Made by a program: the position numbers and the translations under genes. Of a DNA stretch of 64,000 bases, positions 22,230 through 35,576 are shown piece after piece; position 1 is the stretch's first letter; every line of letters begins with the position of its first letter. Source of the stretch: Icerya purchasi (taxonomy: Eukaryota; Arthropoda; Insecta; Hemiptera; Monophlebidae); NCBI GenBank assembly GCA_039619475.1, contig CM077116.1, forward strand, positions 33,243,183 through 33,307,182. Direction: 5' to 3'. The notes beneath the pieces are model-generated. The model saw nothing but the letters and a program-made list of their open reading frames with translations. It was not told the DNA's origin and did not search any database.

Positions 22230-23015
22230 AGAGCGATTCACGGTTTAGATGACATTAACATTAGAGTAAAAGCACAAAATCAGTTAAAGACGGCATTGCA
22301 AGAAATGTTAAATGTTTCGATGGAATTCCGGGAAAATTAAAAATTTGAAGAGGATATCGGAAAAATTTCTTCATATTATCTAGCCAAGAGGTCTTTCTTC
22401 TTTTTTCTATCATACTCATTATTATTGTCTGTAATAATTTGTATTTTTCCCCTCTCATGAAGTGTCCGAATAAATTATCCCCTGTCTTTTTATCTAGCAA
22501 CGTTTTCATTTTTCATCTTCTTCGGCCACGATATTTTCCACACTCTTCCCTAACACACATTTCGAACGATGAGATACGCTTCTTCGTGTTTTCCTTTAGT
22601 GTCCACGTTTCGCATCCATATCGAAGCACCGACCATACGTAACATCGAAATCGATCGGTGTAAGGAACAAAAGCTATAGCATGCTTTATCCACCATTAAT
22701 TGCAACTCCTCTGTGATATTTTCCATCTTTTTCACCTGAATAATATACTGCCGCATTCTTCGTTATGATCTTTCCAGTTCCAGGCCATCTTACCTCACTG
22801 AGAGGCCATGTACATTCAATTTTAGTCGGCGCATCTTAAAATCACGTTTGCTAATTTTTTCGGTTCGTATAATGTGCGTACATTCTGCGTACCTATCTTC
22901 TTTCTCTCCTCAATAGCAATTATCGTCTTATTCGTAACTATAGGCCACTCCACTATTCGTAACATTTCAGTTTGAGCTCCGATTCCGTAATAAACGGACA
23001 CATACAGAAACATTT
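22230..23015 (-). pseudogene. RTE-like element with internal deletion joining endonuclease to RT tail
   Basis: On the minus strand the N-terminal endonuclease is seen first: IGTQNVRTLYEPKKLANVI (about 22900-22845; usual form GTWNVRTL), then RWPGTGKIITKNAAVYYSGE and HRGVAI, then a VPYTDRF-like piece. Straight after this, near 22650, comes YVWSVLRYGCETWTLKENTK, which in intact elements lies after the RT catalytic core, and then TGDNLFGHFMRGEKYKLL and TSWLDNMKKF. The rest of the endonuclease and the whole RT palm are absent. Frameshifts are also present. This is a deletion derivative of a different RTE-like lineage from the 10.6-kb copy. Confidence 0.78.
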
Positions 23016-23019
23016 TCGC

Positions 23020-25545
23020 AGTTGGAACTACCGATTCAGTAATTGCGCCGTTAGAAAGTCACATTTTACAAAGCTCTACTAATGCTACTCTCGTAAACGA
23101 TGTAACCAAATGCCTCTGTCGTCATCGCCTGGTTCCACATTGACGATCCGGCTATCTTATTATTATACAGTCTCCTTTCCAATACCGGAAATATTTTTAG
23201 AAATATTTAAATTTAGTCCTGATCAGACAACAACGGTGTCCTGCATTTTTCTCATCCGAGACGGTATACACTGACTTCCGTAGGAGACACGCCATATCTA
23301 CTATCTCCTTCACCACCTTGGGTAATAATCTCGTTCCTTTTCAATACGCCATTAAATTTGTAGAACTATAGTTCGATTGCGGGTTACTTTGTGACCGTAA
23401 CTAATTTATAAAAACTGTCTTAAATCCTAGATACCCATAAAATCGCAAAATCATTCATCCCAAGCTCCCTATGACATATAGAAATCTATTTTTTATCTAA
23501 AATAATGTATCATTAGTTGCGAGTAATTGCTTAATTAAGTTCTTAAATACGATTACTATACCGCTTTCCGTTTAAATCCGAAGATAAATCACTGTACCCC
23601 ATTTCTCAGAGTGTGCAATTTGTTGGGTTGCTTATTATTTACAATACTACAAAAAATGCTATAATTAATTCGAAATCCTTTTCTCCTTAACCTGTTACCC
23701 GTTGTAATTTAGCCTATTACGTCTTGCGTTCGATGTCTTTTAAACTCATTACATTTCAATACTATATATATAATTCTTCGTCGAATCATTTTACATTAGT
23801 ATTTTAATGCAACTTGCCAGTAATAAAAAGAGGTATATCAATAAAAGACATATTCCAGTAACCATCATCCAGCATTCTCCTGAACAGCCAAAAACCTATA
23901 AAGTACGTAGACAACATAAGTACACAGATGACCTAAGGTGTAATTTCGCTGCAGTCACATCGCCAACGGTGATCAAACACAACGGCTCTTCTTTTTGATC
24001 CAGCGGTCGCAACAAGGTACTGAATGCAGAAATGCATGCCATTCTCAATGCCGGCTGCAATACTTTCTTTCCTTCTAATTTATATCGATAGAAAAATTTT
24101 CCCCTTTTCATCGATGTATGAATGTGTTCTACAGTTCTGCATGTTAGAATCCGTGCAATATAGGGCGTTTCTCAAAAGCGGATGTAAATCAGAAATTCGT
24201 TTAAATGAATCAATGCTATTCGGAGAATAATTTTTTTCCCCAGAAGTTAGTCATTTATTATTAAAAAATAAAACTGTTCTGCGGAAAAATAGTCAACAAA
24301 GATACATACATACATCCATCCATACATACATACACACATATATATATATATATATATATATGTACAAAATATAATTTTGTGTTTCCAAGTATTCAACATG
24401 AGGTGTAAACACGGTGTCGATTCAATTACGAGTAGCAGAAACGAAAATTTTGTTATTATTCAGCCCTCGCACATAAATTCGATAAACTTTGGACCTCGAG
24501 GTGTTTTTCAATTTTTCAAGGTTAACGTCTTTTAAAAATCAAATGATGTCCATTTTCACGAACGACATCGAAATCTTTTCGATTCTGTTCGAAACGTTTA
24601 GGTTTGCTGTATTCTTTCATGAACCGGATTAACGCTCGGAGACTCCAGCATTGGTGGTATAAAATGAGACGATGACTCTCTTTTTATTCCATACGCTGTT
24701 TCACTTTAACGTGATATTGCATTTTCTCGTTTTCACTTTATTTAACTTCTTTTTTGATCGTCTTCTTCCAATTCAAAAATACTTCACGTTTTTAATCGCC
24801 ACTGGTGATCAACAAAAACGCGGAGTGTTAATCCGCAAAATCGTCTCAAAATCTCATTTTATTCCTCTGTTCGTAACGTTTACGTCGGACCTGTATTGTA
24901 TTTGAGCAATAGATGATTCGATGTTCGAAATATTCCATTTTATTTAGGATTTTCAATAGGGTTCCGGAGCGAGATAAATTGAGGCAATTTTCCAATTCAT
25001 TATAACAGGGCAGAGGATTATATATAAAAAAAATTATTCAAGAAAGTATCGGGAGAATTAGAAAAGATGTAACTATTTGGACGTCGAGGTTTTTTTCCTT
25101 ATCAGCGTCCTTTATTTTAATTTCGCAAAACTTGAAATGACCGGCGGTCATAAAATATACGTTAAAAGTGTTAATCGAAGCTACATTAACCCGAAAAACA
25201 AAAAATACAAGAGGTGGTGTCTAGGAACAACACCCGGTAGGAACGAAGTTGCTTCACTTTTTTGTAGATATTAGCTATAAAGTAGAAAAAACGCATTACT
25301 CGTACTTTGTGAAATTACAGAATTTTACTAGCAGGAAACATCAAAAATTTAAACTTACATGCTCGATGTTAGAACATATAATTTGTATAATTTGTCTACG
25401 AGCCTTTAGCTTGATGAAAGAAATCGATCGAATTAAATAATTAAAAATAAAATTTCAGACGGGCCAGTTATTTATATTTTTTCTCCTTTCTCCACTCTCC
25501 CATCCTTATACATCTGCATCTCTGCTGTGCAGCTTGTATGTGTAT
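23020..25545. other. Unassigned AT-rich DNA with CATA/TA microsatellite
   Basis: A CATA run that turns into TA lies at 24303-24361. A 63-codon plus-strand frame at 23807-23998 is unassigned. I see no TIRs, SINE boxes or transposase motifs. Confidence 0.5.
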
Positions 25546-25815
25546 GACGTATAAAGTAAAGTAAAGTAAGTCCCATACCCTTGATAGAGCGCCGGGATTG
25601 TGAAGTCAAGCTTTCTATAATGGTACTAAGCCTAATGGATCTAAGGAGAATTTCCTTTCTACTTGGGATTCACCTTTACTTTTCCAAACTTCTCTGGTAC
25701 CCAATTATTTTAGGCTGGGAAAACTTGGGAGCGACTTGGTTCTGGGACGAGACAAATCTCGAACCCGTGACCTATTTTTCGTAACGGTCGACCATCTATT
25801 TTTAACTCTGGGTTA
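25546..25815 (-). mobile_element. Probable second tRNA-derived SINE
   Basis: The minus strand has a possible A box (ATGGTCGACCGTTACG) followed by a B-box-like GGGTTCGAGATTTG and GTCTCGTCCC. A body of about 200 bp follows and ends in TTACTTTACTTTACTTTA near 25555-25572, a simple 3' tail such as SINEs carry. Head and tail are at the expected ends. There is only one copy here, so the SINE call rests on boxes and tail. The family differs from that at 1307 and 50202. Confidence 0.5.
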
Positions 25816-25819
25816 CTTT

Positions 25820-26539
25820 TTTTTGCCTAGCTCCGGTCACCGCAACCTGCGATAAGGAACTTCGTTCTAAAATACAGCATTCTCCTACACAGTCTTATCA
25901 ACTTACGGAAGAGAGAATGCCGATTGACGTTTATGTGCATGCTTGGTCAAAATATCGTGAGATATAAGACCCTCAGGATAGACATTTCCTCCATCGTCAT
26001 TGCCACATTTCCACTTAAGTAGTGGCGTATAAAAATGAGGAAAGAGCGATGGGTTTCATAATAAAGCTTCTTACTCTGACTAAAGTGAACGAAAGCATTA
26101 ATCAACAGATCTCGCAGAAATTTCATTATGATTAGGCGCTTCCGAATCGGTTATATATACTTTCCCGTAATCATCACCTTAACAGGTCTTTCTCACCGTA
26201 TTCTTTCCGTCTAAATTCCTTTCCTTCATCTGCGCAGAACATATTCGCTAGACTGTGTGCGTCCCTTTTAGATTAATATCGGAATTCGTATTAAACAAAC
26301 CACTCTCCCAAATATTTCTTAAATTCCGAAACGGTAATGGTAACTCTTTTAAATTACCTGCGAAATAACGGAATAAACGAAAATTAATCTAAATGCAAAT
26401 CCTACTAGCAGATAACACGATGGCTATGCGGCCGGGGCAGTACACGTGTGCATTATTTTAATTTAATAAAAAACAAAAAAAAAAAAAGAGCATACGATCA
26501 TTTAAAAAGTGACGACAGATATACGTCGTTATTAATGGT
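25820..26539. other. Unassigned DNA
   Basis: Nothing recognisable apart from an A tract near 26468-26487. Confidence 0.5.
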
Positions 26540-27575
26540 CGCGCTTACACTTTTCCAAAGTTGGCCATTCTGTAGTCGCAGAATCCCTATTGTCCCTCGT
26601 ATGGTCTTTCGCCTTTATCCGTTTTTCCCTGCATCATTTCTTTCGATATATTTCATCCTTAATTATACAAACTTCCTTCATTGTCCTAGCTTAGCCTTTC
26701 GTCCGTCTTCCCATAAACCTTCTGTTAACTTTACCGTCAATTCCACCTTCACTCACGTATTTACACCGACGGTTCTAAGAGTCCGGAAGGAGTGGGGGCT
26801 GCCTTTTTACTATCCTTTTTCTTGATCATTCTGAAGCCGTTAAGTTCCCTTCGTTTTGCTCTAATTTTTTCTGCTAAATCTTTAACTATTTTCCGTGTGC
26901 TATCTTTCATATTTCTTCTTTCATTTAACTATTACTTCACCCTCTTTGTTCGAACTTTAATCTCCTAATCGGCTTCCTGTCGTGCTATCCATATTGATCA
27001 TCCGGCGATTGAGGGTAATATGCAGGCTGATGCGCTTGCACATAACGGTCGATTCCTTACTATATTCCCTGCTAATAACACGGATTTCCTCTCCAAAACT
27101 TGTCACTCTAAACTATTACGATCTGTGTCTATCGTTCACTTTTCTTTTTAAATCCCCAGTCTTTTTATCTGTAGATTCAGCCCTGCCCGCTGTCTCAACC
27201 GTGGTATAATATTATTTTCCAACATCTCCATCGTCCTTTCACTTCCATCAACTCTGTCGTTTTCGCTTTAATCGTGACTTACTTCCCGTCTCCTTTTTTC
27301 GTTTGTCTCTTATTTCCTTTTGTCATTTTGTCCTTCCCAGCCACAGGTGATTGCAGTTTAATTTCCTATGCCGATCATATTTTTTTCGATTGTTCCACTA
27401 TTTCCGTCGAGCGCTCGTGCTTTTAACTCTTACTATAATGTTTTCTTCGTTCTTTCGCTCACTGTATCTCCTGCAGTCTCCGCGATTTGTAATCGTATTA
27501 AAATCTAGTTTCTTTCGTCACTGATGTTTTCTCGAATTGCAGCGTTGGGTCAATAAAAAAGAAGTAAAAAACCTT
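26540..27575 (+). pseudogene. Decayed family A-like 3' half
   Basis: The plus strand is T/C-rich like family A. Around 26757 a broken frame reads IYTDGSKSPEGVGAAFLL, the start of RNase H and close to FTDGSKSDEGVGASFLI of the reference copy. At about 27000, HPAIEGNMQADALAHNGRF is the RNase H end. Further on, the knuckle region is barely visible. The relic ends with GTTGGGTCAATAAAA, close to the 3' UTR motif at 300-320. Many stops and shifts make it older than the 15.1-kb copy. The 12165-12745 segment is a second copy of its last part. Confidence 0.75.
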
Positions 27576-30500
27576 AAAAAACTTTCGACGATACTTTTTG
27601 GTCGATTTTTTCTTATAGTTCTTGAAGCATTTTTATTTCTTACGTCGGGCACTTTGATTTCCACGCGTACAGATTTTACTATTTAATTTCTATATTTACG
27701 TACTTCAACTAAGATAAGACGCGATACGGAAAAACCATAACCATCTGACTCGACAATTTCTTTTTCCATTCACGCATACTGTTTGATGACGATTCGTGGC
27801 TTTGTTTGTTCGGAATTTATATGCAGGGCCTCGAATTAACATCGCTTTTAGTTTCCGCTTCGAAATAATTTATACAACCAACGGTTACCTATTTTAGCAG
27901 AAGGGGAAAAAAAAAAATGTTCGAAGGGTAACAAATTACCCTTTGACCAGCCGACCGGTGTGCGTAGGGAAGCCCGTGTTAATGACCAACTCTGTTAACT
28001 CTGTGAAGAGCAACAGAGCCTCTTAATTTTCTTCGAATTTGCGGGACTATTCGAAATATAATTTTAACCGCCCTTATAAATGAAATTGCCGCGAATTCGC
28101 TTCCTTCAGACTTCTACTTACGCATACTGATGAGTCGGTCTTTCTTCCTCCCTGACCGTTTTCCCTTAGCCTTCAGCGAACACTTTTTTCGACATTCGCA
28201 CTATACTCAAAGTTCGTAATAACTAACGCACATAATTATTATCCGTGTCTAATTTAAATTTTGCTTGATTTTTAAACTACGTGCACATTTCGGCTATGCG
28301 TTTTGATGGGAAAAGCGCCATTTGCGAAATCATTTTTCATCGTGTACATAATCACTTTATCACAGGTATCGTTCTTATCATAGCACGACAAAACAACTGC
28401 AATCATTATTTTCAGTGACGTATTTATTTTTCCCATGCTTTTTTCACTGATTCATAGCTTGCCAAAGCGATCAGTATATAAAAATTATACAGTACCAAGT
28501 GGCTTCACTGGTTATTCGTATTTTTAGCGACAGTGTGTCATACTTCGCCGATTAGCTTATCACTATTATTACTATTCATAACTTATTATTATTATTATTT
28601 AGGTCAGTATTTTTCTGTATCGAAATTAAGTTTTTTCTTAAGATATATTACATCATACGTACATTAATATTATCTGAAATCATTTAAAAACAATTATTCT
28701 TTTTCAAATTTTTCCTCCCGAGTTTTTTTTTTCTAATATTTTTCTTTGGACACCTTGTCTTCTGTCACTTTTCTAACATAATCACGTTTTCAGATATTTC
28801 ACACTAAATTATTATGTTCTAACTTAAATTCGCAAAGACAACAGAGACGACATCAGTTCTACAATTATTTTATTTTATTTTTTTTTCCAATCCAAACGGT
28901 GGGATGAATATTTTTAAATATAAATAAAACAATATTGAAACTTGAATTAAAAGAAACAAAAACCAAATAATATACTTAAATTAAAACTAGAATATAATGT
29001 AACTTCCTACAATTAAGTCTTAAAGTTACATTTAAACTTATACATATATATTGTATTTTTTTTTTTTATTATAATTTTTATTTTTTTAAATATTATTATT
29101 ATTACTTTTTTACTTATACCATGTACATAATCTTCAAATTATACTAATGCGTGCAGTTAATATTTATAAAATGAAATTTACATTATTTTTCCTTTTTTTT
29201 TTACTTCCATATAACAAAATTCAGAAAAAAAATTAAATTTAACATTAACTAGGGCAGTTGCTGTATAACTTATTTGTTGCTTATTGTAATTGCATCCATT
29301 ATATATATGAATTACGATATCAACTTCATTGCAAATAATGCACAAATTGCTATATGTTAAACCTAAATAAGCGATATTTAAAAATACCATGACCGGTTAA
29401 AAATTGGTTAATAGAAAAATTTGGAACAAAAATATTATTATCTAATCTGCACTGTACATTCGGAAAAAAATTTAATAATATATTATTAGAGTTCTGATAT
29501 ATTACGTTAAACTTCTCATTATATAAATCATATATATATATATATATATATATTATTAATTATTTTTTTATTTGAACTTATATTATTATATAGATAAAAA
29601 TTACCGTCTGTTATTTTATATGAGCCAACTCTACGTATTATTCTTAATTAAAAATAAGTCTATATGTCTTCTAATTTCTAATTCTAAAGGTTGTATACCG
29701 GCTAATATTATTGTTGACATGTATGTAACTATAGATCAACAAAACACGCCGTTTATAAGGTCATTCAGACACTGCAGTGGTAGAAAGAAAATGGTGTTAT
29801 AGTAACTTTATTAATTTTAGACATTACGAAAGCTCTACAATTATTGCAGTGACCATGAATATGGAAAGCTGGTGTCCCTGAAATGTCGGTAAATAATTTT
29901 ATTTATATCATTACTTAATTCGTTTTTAACATCTTATGAATTTAAATTTAATAATCCTCGCCTTTTTTTCCTTTCAATAAGATCTAATTTTTTAACTTTG
30001 TTTTCTTTCGGGAAGCTAACACGCTTGTCAACAAATTATCATACACCTTAATAAATCTTAATAATAAATAATCCATCTAACATTACTACGTATACACATA
30101 TATCTCGTAATACATGTGTGGTGCATGTTAAAAATATTTCAGTCATCGTTATTATATAATAATTTTTCCTTTTATTTAATTATATTATTCTTTCTATTCT
30201 ATGTGTCACTTTAGGTTCATTAATATTTTCTTCTTCTAGCAGAATTATCGCTTTAATTTACTTTTTTTCCCGTTGTATCCCATTTTCTTTCTTCTACAAT
30301 TTCCTTTTAGCCGTATTGTATTTGTCATCGGGATTGTCACAGTGTATTAGAGTTCATCTTACTTCGGGCGGCTAATGGCAGTTGATATAAAAGTTTTTTC
30401 CTCACTATTTCTGTTCTTTCCTCCGAGTTTATTTTCCTTTCTGTTAAATTTTCTTCAGAAATTTCAATAATTGCATTTTTCTTACGCCTTTGCTTTTTCC

Positions 30501-31520
30501 TTTACAGTAATTCGTTTTATCAGTTTCAAGGATTTTATCAACCTCTGATAAGCTATTAAGCAGCACTATAACAAGATAATTAAAGTACATAAAATCCAAA
30601 ATTAAAACAACTTTCAAAACTAAAAATAAATACAGCAGAATGTTATTCTACATTAGTACTAGTGACGAAAATACGATGACATTTGTTACGTCATTGAAGC
30701 ATCTGAAAATTTAGTTTTAAATGCACCTTCAATTTTTTATCGTAAACCGATGAAAATGATGTTAAAGCGTTTTATCAGACCGATGAAATTAGATAATTTA
30801 ACACCAATTCAGATCGTAATTAAATTTAAGCAGGATGAAAGTCATATTACATTCCCAATATTTTTAATTACGTTTCCATTAGGGAAAGAAATATATTAAG
30901 TATCACTAGCATTTCTTGTTGTATTATTAGATGGGGAAAATATCGATCGAAAGTTAGAATTATGCAGTGCTTCAAATGTTAACTGTACAGGTACCGGCAG
31001 ATAATTATTGTACATATATTGCGTTAAATGTGGAAAACAGCATTCTAGAATGGATTGCATTACATTCAAAATCAAAATCGCACTAGCGGCTTATTAAATA
31101 AAATTATCTTTATCATTCCAGTCTTCGCAGATTATTTTCGTGGTGATTAATTAATACAAAACTCAAATGAATACAACAGAGGTGCCTAAACTAAAGCGAG
31201 TTAAAATGCGAATTCTATCTGCCTGAAAAGATACGAGTTTTTCCAATTTTTATGAGTATTCATATTGCTGCAGTTTACTAAATTAATCTATATACACGTC
31301 ATTAAAATTCTCAGTAGATACGCGTAACAAATGGGAGTAATGCGGGAGCAGTACTGTTGATCGAAAGCATATTTAAACATGAGAGTTCGCCTAATTTATC
31401 ATTAAAATTTACGGAATAGTAGAAATTGAAATTCTAATTAATAATGAGATTCTTCTCGGTGCCAATCGCAGTCCACAAAAAAAAACTTATTTTTTTGATT
31501 CGAATCTTAAAACGATAAAT
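27576..31520. other. Long AT-rich stretch without recognised features
   Basis: About 4 kb with many A, T and TA tracts (T tracts near 28870 and 29050; TA run near 29530-29553) and only short ORFs with AT-driven composition. I tested by eye for transposase, RT, tRNA-like and inverted-repeat signals and found none. It may be old intergenic DNA or a long intron. Confidence 0.5.
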
Positions 31521-31553
<33 letters not shown>

Positions 31554-31555
31554 TT
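31521..31555 (-). repeat. Poly(T): possible retroposon tail
   Basis: An unbroken T run of about 30 bases could be the A tail of a minus-strand retroposed sequence whose body would be 31556 onwards. That body (to about 32180) has a 101-codon minus-strand frame at 31876-32181 that I cannot assign. Slippage expansion is the other explanation. Confidence 0.4.
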
Positions 31556-32185
31556 AGTTGCGCGTCTCACAAGGAAACTGCCCTGTCTGTGGATGCCCAA
31601 CATTATTATCGTTTATTCATAAATATAATTACAAAGCTTCTTAATACCTACTTAACATGATATCCAGCACAATATAGTTTCAGTGGTTCTAAGTGTGAAG
31701 CGTAGAGCATTTGTCGCTTACGATAACAATCGAACATGGTTATATTTACAAAATTCGCTAAGATACAGGGTTAATGTACTCTATGACACACCTTGGGGCC
31801 CTACATGTTATCCTCGTTGAGAGATATTCTCCTAGCGCGCTTGTAATATTTACAATAGATTTCAGTAACTACGCCTTATTTCTTGCCGGCTCTTTTGTTT
31901 GACCATATAAACTTGTCATTGCTATTATTACTGCTAATGGAAAAATGTAGCACTCTCCTCATCGTACAATCACCCCGCTTTTTACTGAAGCATATTTTGA
32001 ACATTTCTCTAAAGTAGAATTTTATTTTGGAATTTTTAGCGTAAATATTTTGAAATGATAATGCGGACAGACGAAAAGCAAAGATATTGCTATCTTCTAT
32101 CCTTTGCATAGCGTCCGGTATTGATTTGAGGGTTTTTTGTTTTTTCCCCTTTTGGCGTGTCAACCGAGGTCCTTTACCCAAAAAC
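31556..32185. other. Unassigned segment after the poly(T)
   Basis: Less AT-rich than its left flank. The minus-strand ORF (31876-32181) is Lys/Arg-rich at its start (LTRQKGKKQKTLK) but matches no family I know. It may be a retroposed transcript. Confidence 0.3.
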
Positions 32186-32189
32186 GGGA

Positions 32190-35100
32190 GGAAGGAAAAG
32201 AGTCGCCAATTAAATTTTTATTCGATTTGATATAGACAACATAAAGAAAATTAATAGCTTGGATGATGGAAGCAGAAAGAAAGAACAGGATGTAAAACGC
32301 CCAATAAGGAGTAGGAATTCAACAAATGAAGATATAGAACGCAACGTTCCGAAGAAAGAGATGGACACTCAAAGAGAACGTAATCAGCGTCGCAAACCGC
32401 GGATTCGTTTGAATGAAGAGAGCAATATGCTATGGAGAGACGGTGACGGGAGGATGGTAGAAGAGAATGATTAAAAGGTAGACGAATAATAGAAACAACA
32501 ACAGAAAAGGAGGATGAAGGAAACTCGAAGAACCATGAAACTGAAGGAAGATTAGGTTGAACAGACAGAAAGAACGATCGTTACAGAAAGAAAAAGTGTA
32601 AATATCCGGCGAAAATCTAATATGGATTTTTTACCTAGTGACCGGAGACTGGAGGATGGAATTTTGTTGAAAAATGAGGTGGAGGGGTAGGCAACAACTC
32701 GAACTACAGAATCCACCTCCTCATTACCCCCGATACCTACATATAGCTGGGTACCCATAACAGATCAACACAGCTGGAGTGACACAAAGAAAGAAGATGG
32801 AAAGACATCGTATGAGTAGAGTGATAAAATTGCACGAATGAGTCAAAATGGGAAAGCAGACGGCCTGGAAGCGGGCACTCATGGAGTCAGAGATAATTAA
32901 ACAGTAGTTGGAAGAGAAGCGGTTAGATGAAATGAAAAGAATGGAACGGAGGATAGACATCAATTTTCCTGTCAAAATGGAACAAAAGGAAGTAAGGCGA
33001 AATGATTGCTGAAAAGTTAAGATTTAGAAGGATAAAAGAAGCACCAACATCATTAGGACCCCTACAATTATCCGTGAATATGGTTACATGTGAGGGAAAG
33101 ATTGAATTTATTGTGTTGTAGAATTCCTGTTTAATTACAATTTGGGAAAGGAATTTGAAAAGTATGGGTAGAAAAAGTACCTTGGGTAGGGGCAGAGATT
33201 GGTAAAAGAAAAAGAAAAAACGGGAAATTGTACTGGAAAATGTATAAAGCCAAAATAGGCTAAACAAATGGATAAAAAAGCTAAAATAGGGAATCTTCTT
33301 AAGTGCGAAAAGCCAGTTTTTCGTAAATGGAAAGGAACGAATAGGTAAGAGTAGAGGACGCGAGTATAAGTTTCATGAGAAACCGATAGCCTAGATAAGA
33401 TTTACGGATAGACAGCGGTAGCTTATTGGATTCAGCCAAGATTGTAGGAATCGGAGAGGATTAACGGGCGTAAAAAGAAAGCCGAAGGCAAGAATTTTGA
33501 ATTGTATCTGATTTAGGCAGGACTTGTAGTCGTAGCCATAAACAAAGAGCAGTAGTCAAATTTCGAACGGATGATGGATTTATGCAAAGTGATTAGTAAA
33601 CAGAGATTACTACCCCATTTTGTCAGGAGAAAATGTCAGCCGAGACAGTCAAGGAAAATTCCAAGATAACGAATACAATTAACACGCGGCAGAGACGTAT
33701 TGTTGAAGTATAAATTAATCAAGGTCGGGTCGTATGGACGAAGAGTGAAAACAATTGAAGCAGACTTAGAAGGGAAGATAGAGAGGTGAATTGATGTAAA
33801 GGAGAGTGATGCGATGTAACGAGAGAGGAATTAAGAGCTTTATTGGTAATTGCGATGTCATGGGAGAAAGTAGAAGGTAGAATGTCATCAGCAATGAATA
33901 ACGAGGAAGAATTCAAAGGAAGAGTGGCAACGCTATTGGTATAGATATTGAAAAGAATTAGGCTAAGGGGCCTTGAGGAAGACCACAAAAAACCTCTCTT
34001 GCAGAGTAGAAACATGAGGAAGAAAGATGGACAGAACGATTCATCGAAAGATCAGTAATAAGCAAGCAAATTTAATTGGAATGTCAACTGCTGTCATTTC
34101 GGACATTATCGAAAGCGTAGGAAATATCGATGAAGAAACCTAAAGTGCACGATTTCTGGATAAATGATTTATATATATATATATATATATACCGGAAACG
34201 AAAAGACTAATACACAGTCAGGGGGACCAATACCCGGCCGAAAGACAAACATGTTACTGGGGAAAACCTTATTATGTTCTAGCCACCAAACCGGGCACCT
34301 GTTTAGCATACCCTCAAACAATTTCCCGATGCAGGATGCTAATGTAGGCATAGGGAAGAATTTTTCCTAAGAAGTAGGAATGATGATAAAAGAGTTCCAG
34401 GAGGGAAGGGTTATAATGCTGGAATGGAACATATTAAAAAGCCATAGGAGAGTACTAATGGATTACTGAGACAGGTTTTGACAAGATAGGGTATATCACC
34501 AAGACTTCGAGTGGAGCTAGAGAAGATACCGAAAGAACAGACTTTTGTTGAAAGGAGAAGTTAAGAAATGTGGAGGAGAATTTTAAGGATCAAAATTGGG
34601 AACGTAAAGAGGAGCAAATTGAAAAGGTAACGCGTTGCCTTCAGGGGGATGTTGAAATTCGAAAAACGATCAGAAGAAGGGAATCTAAAGGCTTTACCTA
34701 TTTTTTAGATATATAAAAGAGGAGGGTAGTTCTAGAGAAAAAAGGACAGAACTTCTTCTAAGAGGAGTTCTTTGAGGTTTTAAGTGTATACGTCTAGCTC
34801 TGGCGCTGGTTCGTTTATGAACTGGGAAATTTTCAGTGGTACGATGTGACGAAAAGGTTCTAAAAGGGGCACGACTATGTTCAAGAGCGGTGTTGCATTC
34901 TTCATTCTACCAAAGAGAAGGGGATGTACAACGATGATTGGAAGATGATGGGTGGCAGACTGAAGAGGAGAAGCGTTAAGGGCAGAAATGATGGGTTGCA
35001 GAAAGGAGTTATAAGGACTAATGTTGAATATAAAAGAAAGTGAATAATTAACAAGAACCGAGTTCAATCTGTTCTAGAATGATTTAATTGAATAGAATGA

Positions 35101-35340
35101 AGGGAGGTCTGAAAGGAATAAGAGAAAGAGAAGTAAGAAGGATTATTAAAATAGGAACGTGATCGTTACCGTAGGAACGAGATAAGGATTTTCCGGCTGT
35201 AGTTTAGACCAATAGAAGGAGAAGAAAAAGTCAAGTCGAGGGAGCTAACGGCAGATGGACTCCTAAAACAAGAAGTAGGAGAAAGGTCATTAAGGATAAC
35301 GGTTCGTAAAACTTGCGTCAGCGATAAGCTTGTCAAATAA
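32190..35340 (-). mobile_element. Decayed family A retrotransposon, 5' truncated
   Basis: This minus-strand copy of about 3.15 kb follows the reference copy from the endonuclease to the 3' end. Near 35300-35170 a degraded LNDLSPTSCFRSPSAVSSLD-type block matches the endonuclease end. LFEGMLNRCPVWWLEHN and FRPGIGPPDC (34351-34200) match RT. PLSLILFNIYTNSVATLP and LFIADDIL (about 33960-33890) hold the catalytic pair. TIFTDNCRGPNDVGASFIL (about 33080) starts RNase H and GNEEVDSVVRVVA (about 32730) ends it. A CSLHSNESAVCDADYVLFE knuckle lies near 32440. No frame is open for long. A TA run at 34170-34191 interrupts the RT. It is much older than the 15.1-kb insertion. Confidence 0.85.
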
Positions 35341-35456
35341 TGCTATGGGGATTTAAATTTTCTTCCTTCGCGTCTACATTTCAGTGTAAAATAACGTTGA
35401 AAATATTTTAAGTCGTTCGTGTTCATCGCTGCTTTTTATTTTCAAAATTTTGATCT
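35341..35456. other. Spacer between two family A pieces
   Basis: Short AT-rich stretch. Its last bases TTTGATCT (35449-35456) form the left target duplication of the next insertion. Confidence 0.5.
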
Positions 35457-35568
35457 GCGTCCATTTCGGACCGCCTAGCTATTTAGATTTTTAGCTTAGC
35501 TTTTGCTGTTGTTGGGTCAATGCCGATGGCGCGCCCACAAAATAAAATAATAATAATAATAATAATAA
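35457..35568 (+). mobile_element. Very short family A 3'-end insertion with TSD
   Basis: Only the last 112 bp of the element are present. It starts GCGTCCATTTCGGACCGCCT, the same as around 249-268 of this window, runs through GTTGTTGGGTCAAT and ends in an AAATAAAATAATAAT tail. TTTGATCT occurs on both sides (35449-35456 and 35569-35576), an 8-bp target duplication. This shows a live insertion event that copied almost only the 3' UTR. Confidence 0.85.
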
Positions 35569-35576
35569 TTTGATCT

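Noticed and set aside
32259..32474. Plus-strand charged ORF of 71 codons as a gene
   Set aside because: It is antisense to the knuckle and 3' end of the decayed family A copy.
34164..34370. Plus-strand ORF with a Tyr-Ile repeat start
   Set aside because: Starts in a TA microsatellite and runs antisense to the RT relic.
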